Below are positions 26,452-41,718 of a DNA stretch of 64,000 bases, piece by piece; the first letter of the stretch is position 1; every line of letters begins with the position of its first letter. The notes below the pieces were generated by a model. It had not been told where the DNA came from and ran no database searches. It saw only the letters and a list, made by a program, of their open reading frames with translations. Both the position numbers and the translations under genes were made by a program. This DNA comes from Loxodes magnus (Eukaryota; Ciliophora; Karyorelictea; Loxodida; Loxodidae). The stretch lies in assembly GCA_946699065.1 (NCBI GenBank), contig CAMPDV010000079.1:558001-622000 (forward strand), written 5' to 3'.

Positions 26452-29400
26452 ATGGATATTTATAACTAGTTACCTACACATCCTTAATCTTTATTACCTC
26501 TAACTTAAACTTCTCAGTAAGAGTAAAACTAACTGAAGGCCTAAGATTTAGCTCTTGAAATTGATAGCCTCTAAATCTTGGATTTCTCATTCTCTGACGT
26601 AAAATAGTAATTTTTGTAGGAATTTATTGAGTAGCATTAGATGCTTAATTTGATAGATTTGAATTTTTCCAATAACAAGATTATGAAGATAGATGAGCTT
26701 AATACTTTCCATACTCTTATTAGATTGAACTGCTCTAATAACCAAATTAATGAGGTTAACATTAGACTAAAAAACCTTAAGCACTTGAATCTCTCCAATA
26801 ATAAGCTGACTTCTATCCCCAGCTTACTGTTTCTTGAAAATTTGATTTCTTTAAATTTAAAGTCGAATAAGATTTAAGATGGATACGACAACCTAACTGA
26901 CGCAGTTAATCTAGAGATTTTAGACCTTAAAAGAAACAAAATGAAACTTGATGAATAGCAGTTTACAGCTTTTGTAGCGATTCTTTACTAGATGTCTAGT
27001 CTAAAGAATCTGAATTTAAAAAAGAACCCCTTCACTAAAGATCCTATCTTGTAGAATAGGTACCAAATCACTATCTGCTCAGAGCTTTTGTCACTTTAAC
27101 AATTGAATGGAGAAGAAATAAACTAAGAGTTTTCTTAAATGCTAAGAACCAAAGGAATTGACTAAAACTAATTGAGTAAGAGAAGGGGTAAAACTGAAAA
27201 TCGTTTCTCTAGTATAATGTATAATGAAGGTTCTAAGCTATTTTCTCCAGGGTAAAATGATGTATTAATCTAGCAAGCTTAGAACGAAATTACGCGAGTT
27301 GAAAATGAACTTGAATTTTAAGAAATCTAAGAAATCTAAGAAACTTAAGACAGCTAAGATATTGCAATCTCTAATAATGTCTAAGAAGTTGAATAATAGG
27401 TAGAGTAGAACAAAGAAGAACCAGAAAATAAGTAAGAAAAACAAAATATTTAAGAATAGCAATCACCACTCAAAAATGAATAAGAAGACTTACTTTCAAA
27501 GTAAAATTTAGAATAAATAACTAATTAAGAAGAAACTACTGACTAATAAAATTCTAACATATTAGAAGCAAATTAAAGCTAAACTAATTAACAAGAATAA
27601 AATTTAAATAAAAAAGAAAATGAAGTTGATATATCATAGTTTAATCAAAAGGAAAATGAAAGTGATGATGATATTTATAAAAACGACTATAAGAATGGAT
27701 AAAACATTACTTCCTCATATAATTTATAAAAAATGGAAAAATATAATAAAACTTAAAGCAAAACATAAGCTATTCATTAAAACACTAATCAGATAATAGA
27801 TTAAACCTCTTAAGAATAAATGGCCACATATATGTAAATAAACTAAATAAAAGAAGTAAAAGAAGAAAATGAAAAAGAATAATTATTAAAAAATGAAGAG
27901 CAATAAAGCATTGAAAATCATAATAAATAAGAAAATTCTTAGATAGTGACAGAAGTTCAAGAATAATAGTAAAATGATGAAATAATACTTAAAAAAGCAA
28001 GCAGTCTTTTAAAAATGTTTTCTACTTTACAGGCTAAATATATATCAAAAGTAAGGATATTAATCGCTTCAAAGTAGTTAGTATAACAAAAGATAAAATA
28101 AAGAGAAGCTTTTTCCAAAAAAATTCAGAAATTTGTAAGAAATATAAGCTTTAACCATTTAAATGTAATTAAAGCTAGAATTCTGAAATGGTATTTAAAC
28201 ACTCAACTCCAAAAAGGAGTAAATCAAAATATATAAAAAGTAAAGTGTATTGAGTAGCTTGTTTAGATAAAGTTAAGTCAAATAAAGATGGTTTTGACAA
28301 AATGAAAACAAAGGATTATAGAGTTGAATTAATAAAATAAAGACTTTTAGGATACTTCAAATATTAATCTAAAGATAGAAACGTAAAAATCACAGAAGAA
28401 ACTAAAAAGGAAGAACCAATAAAAGTAGGAAAATGTAAAATCTAAGCATATTTTAAGAAATTCAATCTAGTTATTAGAAAATTTAAAGAGGAAATCAATA
28501 GTTTAAGATTTTTCTAATGATACAAATAATAACATGGAAACTTAGTAGGATCAAATACCTTTCACTGAAAGAATGTTAATTTATAATGAGACAGAAGAAA
28601 GTTAAAATATACTAAGCAAAAGATCTAAAAGCCCTGGACCTGCTGAATTATTAACAATCTCAAAATCCTACATCAAGCCTTAAATATCTTCACGTAGTAA
28701 AATTTATTAGAGCATATCAAATCCTAAATATAATTAGTCTGCTCTTTCAATAAAATCATCTGATATATCATTAAAGAAAAAGCAAAATAAACCTCCAGAA
28801 TTTTTAAATGAAAAGTTATATAGTTTCAGAGAATCTTAAATTTAAAGTACGAAGATGGTAAATGTAAAAGTGATAGATGAATTTAGGTATATTCAAAAAC
28901 CCAACGAATCCTAAAAGCTGATTAGTTACGCTTTTATGGAAATTCTTAGTCATAACAAAGGAGTAGATTATTAAAAAGACTGGGATGTTATTACATAAAA
29001 CATGAATCCTCCTAAAATGTTAATTAAAAATTTGAATTTAATATTGAAAATCATTGAAGAAGATCAAGCTAGTATAAAGTAGTTCGCATATGCTAAGCTT
29101 TATATGAACAGAGCTATTTAAGCTTAGATAGGGATTTAGGAACAGTCCTCAGAGTATGCTATATTGAAATTCGTATTTGATACAGTTAAATACTACGAAA
29201 AGCTCAAGAAGTTCAAGAAGTCTGAAGAATACAAAGAATGGGAAAACTCTTAATTTTTAACTAAATAAAAGAATGAGAGAGAAATGTACTAAAAACAATC
29301 CAAAAAAAGAAATTAGCAAAGTCCTATCTAAATAGAAAAACCTAAAAGTTAAAAAAAACGAGACTAGGTTATAAAAATAAAAAAAATAGTAGACTATCTT

Positions 29401-30095
29401 CAAGAATCTATTCAATAGCATAATTTTAAGGAATAGAGAAATAAAAAGAGCAAGTCTCCGTTAAAAAAAACTTTAAAGCCTGTGATTTCAAGACTTTCGC
29501 CTATTAGGTAATCAAAGAAAAATTTACTACCTAATAAATCTTCTAAAAGTATGTAATATGATGACTTGAAAAAATAGGACAAATAAAAAAATTAAAATAA
29601 TTTAGAGACCCAAGATAGAAGTTGAAAGAATTAAGATTAAGATTAAGATTAAGAATAAACATAGAATATACAGCAAAGCGAAGATTAGTCAAACCATTTA
29701 AGTATTTTTACCCCAAATAAAGCTTCAGAAGAAGAATATGACTAAGAAACACAAGAAATTCTTCATTAATATAGAGAATCACTAAAAAAGCAAATTTATG
29801 AAGATATTTCTGCCTTAAACTTTTGTCCTATATAAGAACGAGAGCTCAAGAAATAAGATCTTTTGAAAAAAGTGGAGCAAAACAAAGAGCAATGAGCAGA
29901 CTTTTTTATAATTGATGTAAGATTCTTATATAGGGCTAAGAAAAAATGCAGTTAAGTAGAGAAAAAGTGAAGTAGCTAATGGACATTATGCTAGATGAAA
30001 ATTTTATAAAAAATGAAATTTTAAAATTAGATGAGTAAATAAGACTCAACAGTTAGAGTTCTGAGTATTTGCAATCCGAAGACGAAGATCTGTGA
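26452..30095 (+). CDS. Large LRR protein with Gln-rich and basic helical regions
   Basis: 1,208 residues. Residues about 40-215 form SDS22-like leucine-rich repeats (LQILDFSFSDV, LIDLNFSNNKIMKIDELN, LIRLNCSNNQINEV, LKHLNLSNNKLTSIP, LISLNLKSNKI). A long Gln/Glu/Asn-rich disordered region follows, in which most Gln are TAA/TAG. Residues about 520-610 contain basic helices with IQ-like spacing (AKYISKVRILIASKQLVQQK), and the C-terminal half has an ordered segment (VIDEFRYIQKPNESQKLISY) plus coiled coil. This layout resembles axonemal LRR or LRR-IQ proteins. A 17-nt intron at 29917-29933 precedes the last exon; spliced length is 1,209 codons including TGA 30093-30095. Confidence 0.82.
29917..29933 (+). 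other. 17-nt spliceosomal intron in the LRR gene
   Basis: GTAAGA...ATAG. Splicing joins ...FIID to GQEKMQLSREKVKQLMD and leads in frame to TGA; unspliced sequence becomes basic nonsense and runs past the gene. Confidence 0.8.
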
Positions 30096-31349
30096 TATTA
30101 CTTTTTACATTTTTATAATTGAATACTTTATATTTTCATTTCAAAACAGAGTGTAATTACTTTAGCATTGTAAAGATATTTACATCGTAGCTTATTAACA
30201 AAATGAATTTCATTATACTTATTTCAAAGTATGATAGATATTATCTTATACCTATCTTTTTAGTATATTTTTTAACATGAATATATGTATTAAATCTAAA
30301 AGTTATTATTTATTTTTAAATTTCTCTAAACTGATAATCAAATCTAAACCGTTCTTAGTATATTAAACTAAAACAACAAAAGTGAGAGTTGCTATGTATT
30401 TGTATAATTGCTGTTACAATCTGAAATAGAAAAAGGGTTTGTTTCTAGATATAACTATTTATTATTTAATTGTGTAATTACTTTATTATTATACTTTTTA
30501 ATGTTGATTTAGTATGTTTCATATTATTTTTTATTTATTTTCCAAAATAAAATAACTTCTTCTATTCATTAATCAAGGTAATGCTATTTTATCTCCTTTT
30601 TCATCTTTAGCTTGGGACTATTTATCATCATTTTATCTTTAAAATTTATTCTTATGAAGAAAAATTATTTTACAAATATATATATTTTTTACAGATATTG
30701 AAGCAGTTTTTAATATGCTAATACTATTGTTAATTAATCATTTAAGTATTTCTGCAATTGCTAGAAATAATATTACTGTGAATTGATTTAAAACGAAAAT
30801 AACTTTAATTCCTTCTTTAATTTAATCTTATAATATCTTTATATATTCTTAGTAATTTGCTTTCATTCCATTATAACTAAATATCTTTATGCTTTAAGAT
30901 AGTTTTTATAAATCTATCTCCAATAAATGAATTCCTTAATCTTTTGTTTTCTCTTAAAAGACTGAAAAGCGTTTAAGTCACTGCTAAGTTTAAGAGTATC
31001 TTTTATGATATAATAATAGTTAAAAATAGGAGATAAGACTTAGCTTTACTTAGTAAGCTTAATAATAATCTCTTCTTTAGATAAGTGATAGAAATGCTAG
31101 CTTGATTAAGAAACTTAATATAGCTATATCAAATTTATTAACTAAAATAAATAAAGCAGCTAATAGATTTTTAGCTTCAAGCTGATTTTTATAGAATATC
31201 TATAATAGAACTTACCTATTTAGTTCAAAAATTAAACCAATTGATAAGCGAAATTTAATAAGCAATATATCCACTGAAATAAAGTTAAACTGCATTTTAA
31301 GATAAATATAACTACTATTTAGAAAGCAAAGCTGAAATAATATAATAAG
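30096..31349. other. AT-rich region without a supported gene
   Basis: Low GC, many A/T runs. No motif, repeat or RNA candidate was recognised. Confidence 0.3.
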
Positions 31350-32240
31350 ATGGCTTAGGAATCTATGAAAGAATATAATATCTCAGTTATGAAATCCTAT
31401 ATTATAAAAGGAATAAAGTAGACTCGTTATGCTATCAGTGAAATAAATCATGAATTGAAATATTAGCAATATAAGAAAATTAATTTCTAGACATTATGAG
31501 CAATTTATTACTTAGAATTTTAAATAAATCCTATCAATACGAACTGAAGAATTTCAATAACTAAAGAAGGAATATCGAAGTTTAAGTGAATAAATAAAAG
31601 AATACAATTGCTAGTAAATTTTATTATATATAACTGCATTCCAAGAAATATAAAACTATTTGAGACTTTAAAATTATGAGAAAAATTCTTGGAAAAATCA
31701 AAAACAGTTAGGAAAATAAAAATTAATTTAAATAAGAAAATAGTTTAAAGCAATAATTTAGACAAATTTAAAAAGTAAGGGGTTAATTTTATAACTGTAA
31801 GGAAAAGAAATAGACAGGCAATAAGAAATCAGAGTAATAAGAGAACTAAAAATAAATTTGAAATAAATAGATAATTTTATTTAATAGAAGTTATAAGGAA
31901 AACATTTATTTTCAGATAAATAGAATAAATACTAAATAACCAAAGAAGCTTTAGATACGTAGAAGTTCTAAGACATTGACTGATAAATAAATTTATATAA
32001 ATTAAATATATTTGAGTGAAGAAATTTGTTGCCTTTAAAGAAGAGACATGCAATAATAACTAAATAGTTTTACAAAATTTAATTCAAATCAAAGCTAATA
32101 ATTGATTAAATGAAAAAGCTTAATAAAGAAGAGCATTAAAGAAAATGAATTCGATACATGATCAAGATACAAAAGCTAAAAAGAAAGGAAATCATACATA
32201 AATTAATAGGAAGAATAATGGAATTTTAATTAAAAATTGA
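31350..32240 (+). CDS. Possible hypothetical ORF, Lys/Asn-rich
   Basis: The frame from ATG 31350 reads MAQESMKEYNISVMKSYIIK and continues with basic helical sequence (RKRNRQAIRNQSNKRTKNK, KMNSIHDQDTKAKKKGNH) to a TGA at 32238-32240, but several TGA codons in between must be Trp. Their density is close to what chance would give in such AT-rich DNA. No family recognised. Confidence 0.28.
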
Positions 32241-33129
32241 ATATAATTAATAGATTTTTAACAAAAATATGAGTTAAAATTAGCCTAAGAAAATCTGTTG
32301 AATCAACTTATCTAAATGTAGGAAATATAATAAGATAATAAGATAATATTATAATTTATAGAAAAGATAAATAAAAAAATGCGCAATATATCTAGTTATA
32401 ATCTTCCTTCATATAAATCTTAGATTTTATGAAAAATATTTAAAAATAATATTAGAAGAAATTACAAAGCGTAATTGTATTTAGAACATATTTTTAGTAA
32501 ATAAAAAAATCAGATAGTTCGTGGAGTATTAAAACTGCCGAAATTGCTTCATTAAAAAAACAAAACAATCATTGCAGAAATTATATTAAAATTTCCTCAT
32601 AATATTTATGGAAAATATCCAGCTGAGCTAAGAATCTAACTGTAGAAATTAACTATGTTACATTATTTTTACAATTTGCTAATTTTAAATTATAGATTAA
32701 AAATAATAAAATTATTTAGATTTATAAGATAAATATCAAAAGCATTAAAATTTATTTTATTTTATTTAAATAATCCATTTTATCAAATACCAAAACCTAC
32801 TGCAAAATAATACAACTATTATAATTATTCTTTAACTTTATAGGCTATATTGCATATATTACCTAAAAAAGCTTAATATGCTAAATTCATATATATTTAA
32901 TCTAAAAAGTATTAACCATAAATGCTACCTTTTTAAGTATTTTTACAATAAAATTAATTATGTGGAAGAAAGAAAAAGTAAAACTTTTTTCTTTAAACTT
33001 TATTAATATATTTTACCTTTATACTTATATTTTATTAGATTATCATTTCATAACAATTAATAATTAAAAATAAATTTTTCTAGGAGATTATTAAATAAAA
33101 AGATTTAGTTTTAGTTTTAGTTTTAGATT

Positions 33130-35762
<2,633 letters not shown>

Positions 35763-36061
35763 ATTATTTGCTTCTAAATAAGAATTTAAAAGATGGTATA
35801 AAGCATTCCGGTATAAATTTAAATTTTAAAGTTAAACATCTTATTTTTAGCCTTTATTTCATTTAATAATACTTTGCCTAATATCAAAATTTAAGTAGTT
35901 AAGCATTTTAATTAATCAATATCTTATATCTACTTGTTTAATCTGTTTGATATACTATGATTTCGTTTACAAGATTAATTTATCACTTTAAAATTAACTA
36001 TTTCTCAGTTCTTTATATTCCTCATGGATTTATATTAATATCAATGAGATATAGAACTAAA
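35763..36061. other. Intergenic, AT-rich
   Basis: Upstream of RLK copy 2 and of a divergent small ORF; no feature recognised beyond an expected promoter. Confidence 0.3.
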
Positions 36062-36541
36062 ATGACTTTAATTGATATTTAAATTATAACTTTAAGTTTC
36101 TTTCTTTGAATTAATTAAGATTTAAGTACTACTTTACTTTCGTAAACGCTATAGTTATCATTTCTGATTTCAATAGCTCTATGCCTTACTTTATTGTAAT
36201 TAAACAGAAATTTAAATTATCTATCCACTACTTGTATCTATTTCTTCATATCAATCTTTGCTTTTTCAAGAAGTTAGATTCATTTAGTCTTTCAATGTTG
36301 AACGAATATCAATACTAATTATAATAATTGGCACTAAGAACAATAAGAAGATAAGAACTATAAATTACTTGAGATATCAGCAGTTGAAAGTGCACAGTAT
36401 AATTAAGGCAGATAGAGTAAAGATATTATTTTTGGTAAGTTAGTAATATCTTTAAAAGCCTCTTTTTATTATTTATCATTAACCATAATAAAATAGGTAG
36501 AAAAGGTAATTAAAGAGATAGGATAGGATGTAAGATTATGA
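36062..36541 (+). CDS. Hypothetical membrane protein, 159 residues
   Basis: An ATG-to-TGA frame with two or three hydrophobic segments (MTLIDIQIITLSFFLW, LSFLISIALCLTLLQL, IYFFISIFAFS) and a charged C-terminal half (EDKNYKLLEISAVESAQYN, VEKVIKEIGQDVRL). Composition shifts from hydrophobic to charged as in a real small membrane protein. No family recognised. Confidence 0.48.
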
Positions 36542-36692
36542 TATAAAAGTTAAAAGTTAAAATATATGATAAAGACTTCTTATATACAGTAATTTTATCT
36601 ATTAATTTTAAGCAAACTTCTATAGAATTTTCAATATTATTAAGTAATGTAACCTAGCAAATAAAAGAGAAAAATAAGATTTATTTATATTC

Positions 36693-36869
36693 ATGAAGTA
36701 TGAAGAAAGATTTTCTAGTTGGTAGAAATGGCAGTTTATAGAAACGTAGGACAATAACTATAAAGCAGGAAGAAAAAAGGATTTTTTCATAAATTTGTTT
36801 TAAACTTAAATAAATTTACTTAGCAATTTCGTAATATAAATAAAAATTAAACTATAACAATAACTATGA
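36693..36869 (+). CDS. Short hypothetical ORF, 58 residues
   Basis: MKYEERFSSWQKWQFIETQD and a basic segment (AGRKKDFFINLF) to TGA. A second coding-like frame begins at an ATG at 36902 (CEMFMNYIITSKKYENQI and onward) but shows no TGA before the next gene; the two could be exons of one gene. Weak support. Confidence 0.3.
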
Positions 36870-37472
36870 TTACTTTTATAAATCAAATCTTCTCTATTTT
36901 TATGATTCTTTGGTAAATTTATTATTTGGAGTATAAGTTTACTTAAGTCTCTTATATAGCTATTTATTTAAAATAGCAAGCAAGATTGATAAGAAAGCTC
37001 TTGGAAAGTAGAAAACTGTGTGAGATGTTTATGAACTATATCATAACCTCAAAGAAGTATGAAAATTAAATCTAAGTTTATCTTAGCAAGTATAGAAAAT
37101 CTTAAATTCAGACTTTATTATTGGTATTAAGAATATAAATAGACTAATTCGCTAAGTATTTTAGCGAAAGCTTTTTTAAGAATGATAAAGTTATTTACTA
37201 GGTAACCAACTGGGTTTTTTATAGATAATGGTATTAAAAGTAAAAAATCAAATAATTTTCCTATATGATTCTATCTAAGCTAGTTAGTAATAGAGCAAGA
37301 CTAAAACTAGATGAAAGTGATCGAGTGTAATCCTTATTTAAGGTTAAAACTAGCTAGTTGTCTTTTTTCATTAATTAACATTACTTTTTTCATAAGTTTC
37401 GATTTATTTAAGTTAATTAGTTAAACAAGGAAGTTATATACGAATTTGGAAGAATCAATTTAAAAGAAAAAA

Positions 37473-39803
37473 ATGTTAAGAGGGAATAACGAATAGCAAT
37501 TATATTAATTCTAACCTTCCAGGTTCTCATAGAAAAGTGCAACCAATTCTAACTTTAAGTAAAACTAATAATATAACAACGAAAATCCTATTTCTAAGAG
37601 CTTTGATATTAAACAAAGTGATTTTTAGCGAAATAAAAGCTTTGGGTAGTGAAGTGAGTATAATCCAGGTATACATTAAAACTCTTCAGCAGAGGTAATA
37701 AAGAATGCCTATAAGAACTTAAGGAATAGAAATAGATAGCTGTCTTAAAATGTAGCTGATTTTAAAAATTAATATGGAATCTAGAATTAGTTCTAAAGCA
37801 TATAGTAGCAGGTCTATGTTAAAGACTATGGTGAATTGTCAAACTTTGATTAGGAGTAAAGTTCTATTGAAAATAAATCCATCCAACAAAGTCCTAGCTT
37901 TAAGTAAGTCTCATTTCCTCTGACAGTGAAGAATGATTTTAGTAACTAGCAGATGGATTTTTAGAGATCGAACAATAGAAAGCTAATACATAGGCATAAT
38001 AAGTCTTAAGTACCTCAAGAAAATCAGGAATTTAATGAGCATCTAGAATTCCTAGAGAGAAGAAAATAAATGGTTAATAAATTTAAGCAAGACTATGAAT
38101 CCGGGTAGCAATATGCGAATAGGTTTAACTCAATAAGTACTGTCAATGCGAATTTCAGAAAAACTCCTATTAAGAATTATATTAACGAAGTACCATCTAA
38201 TTAAGAAACTCCTTAAAGGTTTGGAAAAGTTAGTAGGTTTGAGTAAGACTTGAGCAATATTAATAAGAAAGATTAACAAACTGGATAAAGATCTAAGACT
38301 CCTTACCCTTAAACTAGCAATCAGTCCTAGTAGTAGATTATGAAAAAGAATATAAATAAAAAGACCCAAAATATAACTAAAAATACCGACAAGTTTTTGT
38401 TTTCTAGACTAGACTCAAGTATCGATAGATACTTAACAAACACAAACTCACATACGACAACGGAACAGAGTGAGTTTCAAAGCATGAGTCCAGTATAGAA
38501 AGTAGAATAGTCAGGTATAACAATGTCCTAATAAACATTAGATATCCAGAATTAAGAATAAAATACATATAAATAAGGAAATTAGAAGTTACATTATAAG
38601 CTAAATCTACAAACATCAATAGATTAGCCAGAGATGCTGAATCAAAGATTCTAAACTTAAAGCAATGCCGTTATCTAAGAAAAATATGAAAGGGATATTT
38701 ACAATTAAAACTCTCAATCATATATATACTAAGAAGACGAAAGCTAAAACTATATAAAGATAACTGAGAAAGAAGAACAATCTCCTAAACTTCAGAAACA
38801 ATAAATAGAGTTAAATAGGATTAAGTAGATCAACTAGTTAACTAAGGAAAACACTGCTTTAAGAGAGTAACTGCTAAACTATCAAAATATGTATCATAAT
38901 TAAAGTAGAAACGATTAATTAACCTCGGAAAAAGTAGACTCTAAAGTTTTAAGTTACAAGCATTAAATAAAAGAATATGAAAGACAACTAAGAGAGTATG
39001 ATACGTTAATTAAATCCAAAGACCAGAACATAATTAATCTTCAAAGCGAAATACAAAACACTAAAAACTAGAACCTTGAATTACTTCCACAAATGAAGTA
39101 AATTTAAAAAGACAACTAAGATAAAAATCTTTAATTGAAGCAGCTAAATCTAAAAATAAATGAACTAAACCATCAGCTTAACTTATAAAAGTAGTCAAGA
39201 ATGAGTTAGCAGGATAATCTGTAATTATAAAATCAAAAATTGCTATAAGAGTTAGAGGAAAAGTAACTGCTGATTGATTAATATCTGAACGAAATAAGAA
39301 TAATAACTGAGTAAAATAATTAACTAGAAATCTAGATAGAAACTATTAGAAAGGTACAAAATTAAGAAAAGATCATCTAGGATGAATAAATTTAGGACAT
39401 GCTTACCGAACTAAACGTCAACTCTATAACTCACGTAATATAGAAATTTAAATAACTGTAGTAATAAAAAGGTTTACCGAATGAGAATAGCTAAATGGTT
39501 TCTTTGGTTAATTAACTATATAGGAAATACTCAAAAGTAGATTAGTACGATAAATAGCAACAATCCATGTGGTTAGAATAATAGATCAAAAAGTTATATA
39601 GATAAAACTAGCTTATGGAGCAGATCTGCTAATTGCTAAAAATTTATGAAGAAGGCCAAATTTTAGAGGAGATAGAAAAAATGCAGGTAGAGAAGGATAC
39701 TTTAGCTGATTTGCTAGATAAATGTCGTCAGCTGTTTAAACTAAGTAAGTTCAGTAATATACAGACCCTGACATTAGAATAGCTGAATTTGAATAGTTTC
39801 TGA
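37473..39803 (+). CDS. Long coiled-coil protein, 776 residues
   Basis: The N-terminal half is disordered and rich in Gln, Ser, Asn (RKTPIKNYINEVPSNQETPQ, TNTNSHTTTEQSEFQSM). From about residue 430 to the end heptads dominate (IELNRIKQINQLTKENTALREQ, EYERQLREYDTLIKSK, LQKQSRMSQQDNLQLQNQ, IEKMQVEKDTLADLLDKC). One frame, no internal TGA in the coiled-coil part, ends at TGA 39801-39803. The layout suggests a centrosomal, basal-body or cortical scaffold protein; no diagnostic domain is seen. Confidence 0.75.
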
Positions 39804-40569
39804 ACTTTAAGCTTAAAATTTGAGATATTAGTTGATTTTATATTTTCTATCTACTATTTTAAAGACTTACATAATCTTTCTATGTTACCTTAATCAATAA
39901 TTACTTTTCCCATAAAAAGGATTATATTATTAAATCAATCAATCCTTAATCAAAAGGTTCAAGTATAAGAAGCTTTTAGAGATAAAACACTAAATTATCA
40001 TTTTTTCAAAAAGACTCCGTTCACCTTCAAAGTTTATCACATTACTCTTACAAAATGACTTGAAAGTGATAAAGAAGTTAAAATCAGTATTACTTTATTT
40101 GCATAAGAATGAAAATTATAGCAATAATTTAGTACATACAAATAAATCTTTAGACTATTATGCCAATGCTAGTGAAACGTTTTTACTTTTAACATTTCAT
40201 AATAAAACTTGATAAATATATATTTATTAATTATAAGCTTATATTATTAAGAATACAGTAGAAATGCTTATTGAATAAGAGGAGAATTATTGTTACTGAT
40301 TTTCTTAAGAAATTATTTCTATAAGTCTTCTTCTTTTAACTTAAAGTAATACTTTTATATACCTTACAAATGATTACGAGGAAGAAAGTTAAACTAGACT
40401 TATTATAACCAAGTAGAACAAAGCAAAAGAACGAGTAGTTTAGACTAAGAGTCTTTTTTATATACAGTTTTGGTTACTCAATAATTATTTGCATAATGCT
40501 TGAATAGATCCACTAAAAAAGTCATTTTTTTTGTTTCCTTTTTTACATTAAATCTAATAAATAATTTAA
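39804..40569. other. Gap with a possible basic ORF
   Basis: A plus-strand frame from ATG 40166 has plausible composition (MLVKRFYFQHFIIKLDKYIF, LNKRRIIVTDFLKKLF, QMITRKKVKLDLL) but lacks a TGA before the next gene at 40570. I leave it uncalled. The last 70 bp before 40570 would hold that gene's 5' UTR. Confidence 0.3.
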
Positions 40570-41607
40570 ATGCAATAAGTAAGTGAGAAAGAGAAACAAC
40601 TTCAAGAAATATTCGGTCTATTTGCAAACCTATAAGACACTAATCCAGTTTCTAACGATCCATTATCTAAATTTAATAAAGAGAAGCACCAAGTGGAATA
40701 AAGACAGTAAGGCAAGATTTATGCAAAGACTATTCCTATCATTCTAAGACATTTAGGATAAATTCCTCCTGACTATGAAGAAGTAATTACTGAGATAATA
40801 AATTTCAGAGGAGAAGTGGAAAATGATCCAGGGTAAATAAATAAAATTCTAGAAAATAAAGCATAATGTGAAAAATTTGAAACTACTCAACTGGACTACG
40901 ATGATTTTATGATAATTTACTCAAAGTTAAATAAAGTATAACCTCCAAATAAGTAAGAACTAAAAGAAGCTCTTTTAACGCTAGCTAAGGAAATAAATGA
41001 TAGTTAAAGTTTTTAACCTCCTTTGAAATATATGCCAGATCCCAATTCCAAAGAACCTAAGAAGACAGATCCTAATTCCTAAGAACCTAAGAAGACAGAT
41101 CCTAATTCCAAAGAACCTAAGAAGACAGATCCTAATTCTTAAGAACCTAAGAAGACAGATCCTAATTCTTAAGAACCTAAGAAGACAGATCCTAATTCCA
41201 AAGAACCTAAGAAGACAGATCCTAATTCCAAAGAACCTAAGAAGACAGATCCTAATCCCAAAAAACCTAAGAAGCCAGATTCTAATTCCAAAGGACTTAA
41301 GAAGCCATTTCCCACCAAAGCTTCTCCTGGTAAAATAAAAGCATTTGATTTTAAAAGAATTTTAACAACAATGTGTGATAAAATGACACCAGAAGAAGTC
41401 GATGAATTACTAGCTAAAATACCAACTTTTTAGAGATTTATATTTAAGAATGAAAACGAGATAGATCCCTTTGATTATTAATATGAAAGAGAGGCGAAAG
41501 AAGAAGAAAAATAATATCTACAAAATGTGGATTGTGAACTTGATATTGATCAGATTGTTGAAGTTTTAACTCGCATACCCATAGATCCTCTAAACTTTAA
41601 TTCCTGA
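40570..41607 (+). CDS. Protein with in-frame 10-residue tandem repeats
   Basis: 345 residues. The N-terminal 155 residues and C-terminal 95 residues look like degenerate calmodulin-type helices (QLDYDDFMIIYSKLNKV; FDFKRILTTMCDKMTPEEVDELLAKI) without a complete EF-hand calcium loop. Between them lie nine tandem copies of PNSKEPKKTD or close variants (41041-41310). ATG and TGA are clear, and the frame is continuous. A structural spacer with charged Pro/Lys repeats is likely; binding partner unknown. Confidence 0.78.
41041..41310 (+). repeat. 30-bp coding minisatellite, nine units
   Basis: Units of 30 bp, beginning CCTAATTCC and ending AAGAAGACAGAT, tile exactly two per 60-base line from 41041 to 41310; the last two units are diverged. 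The fourth codon of the unit alternates between AAA (Lys) and TAA (Gln). Confidence 0.95.
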
Positions 41608-41718
41608 AAGTAAACTAATTTTAATTTCAAAATTTTTTTAATTCTTAAATAATTTAGATAAAATTAGAGCTAAAATTCTTTCTTAATTAAATAATTAATT
41701 AGTTAGAATTTAAGTTAA

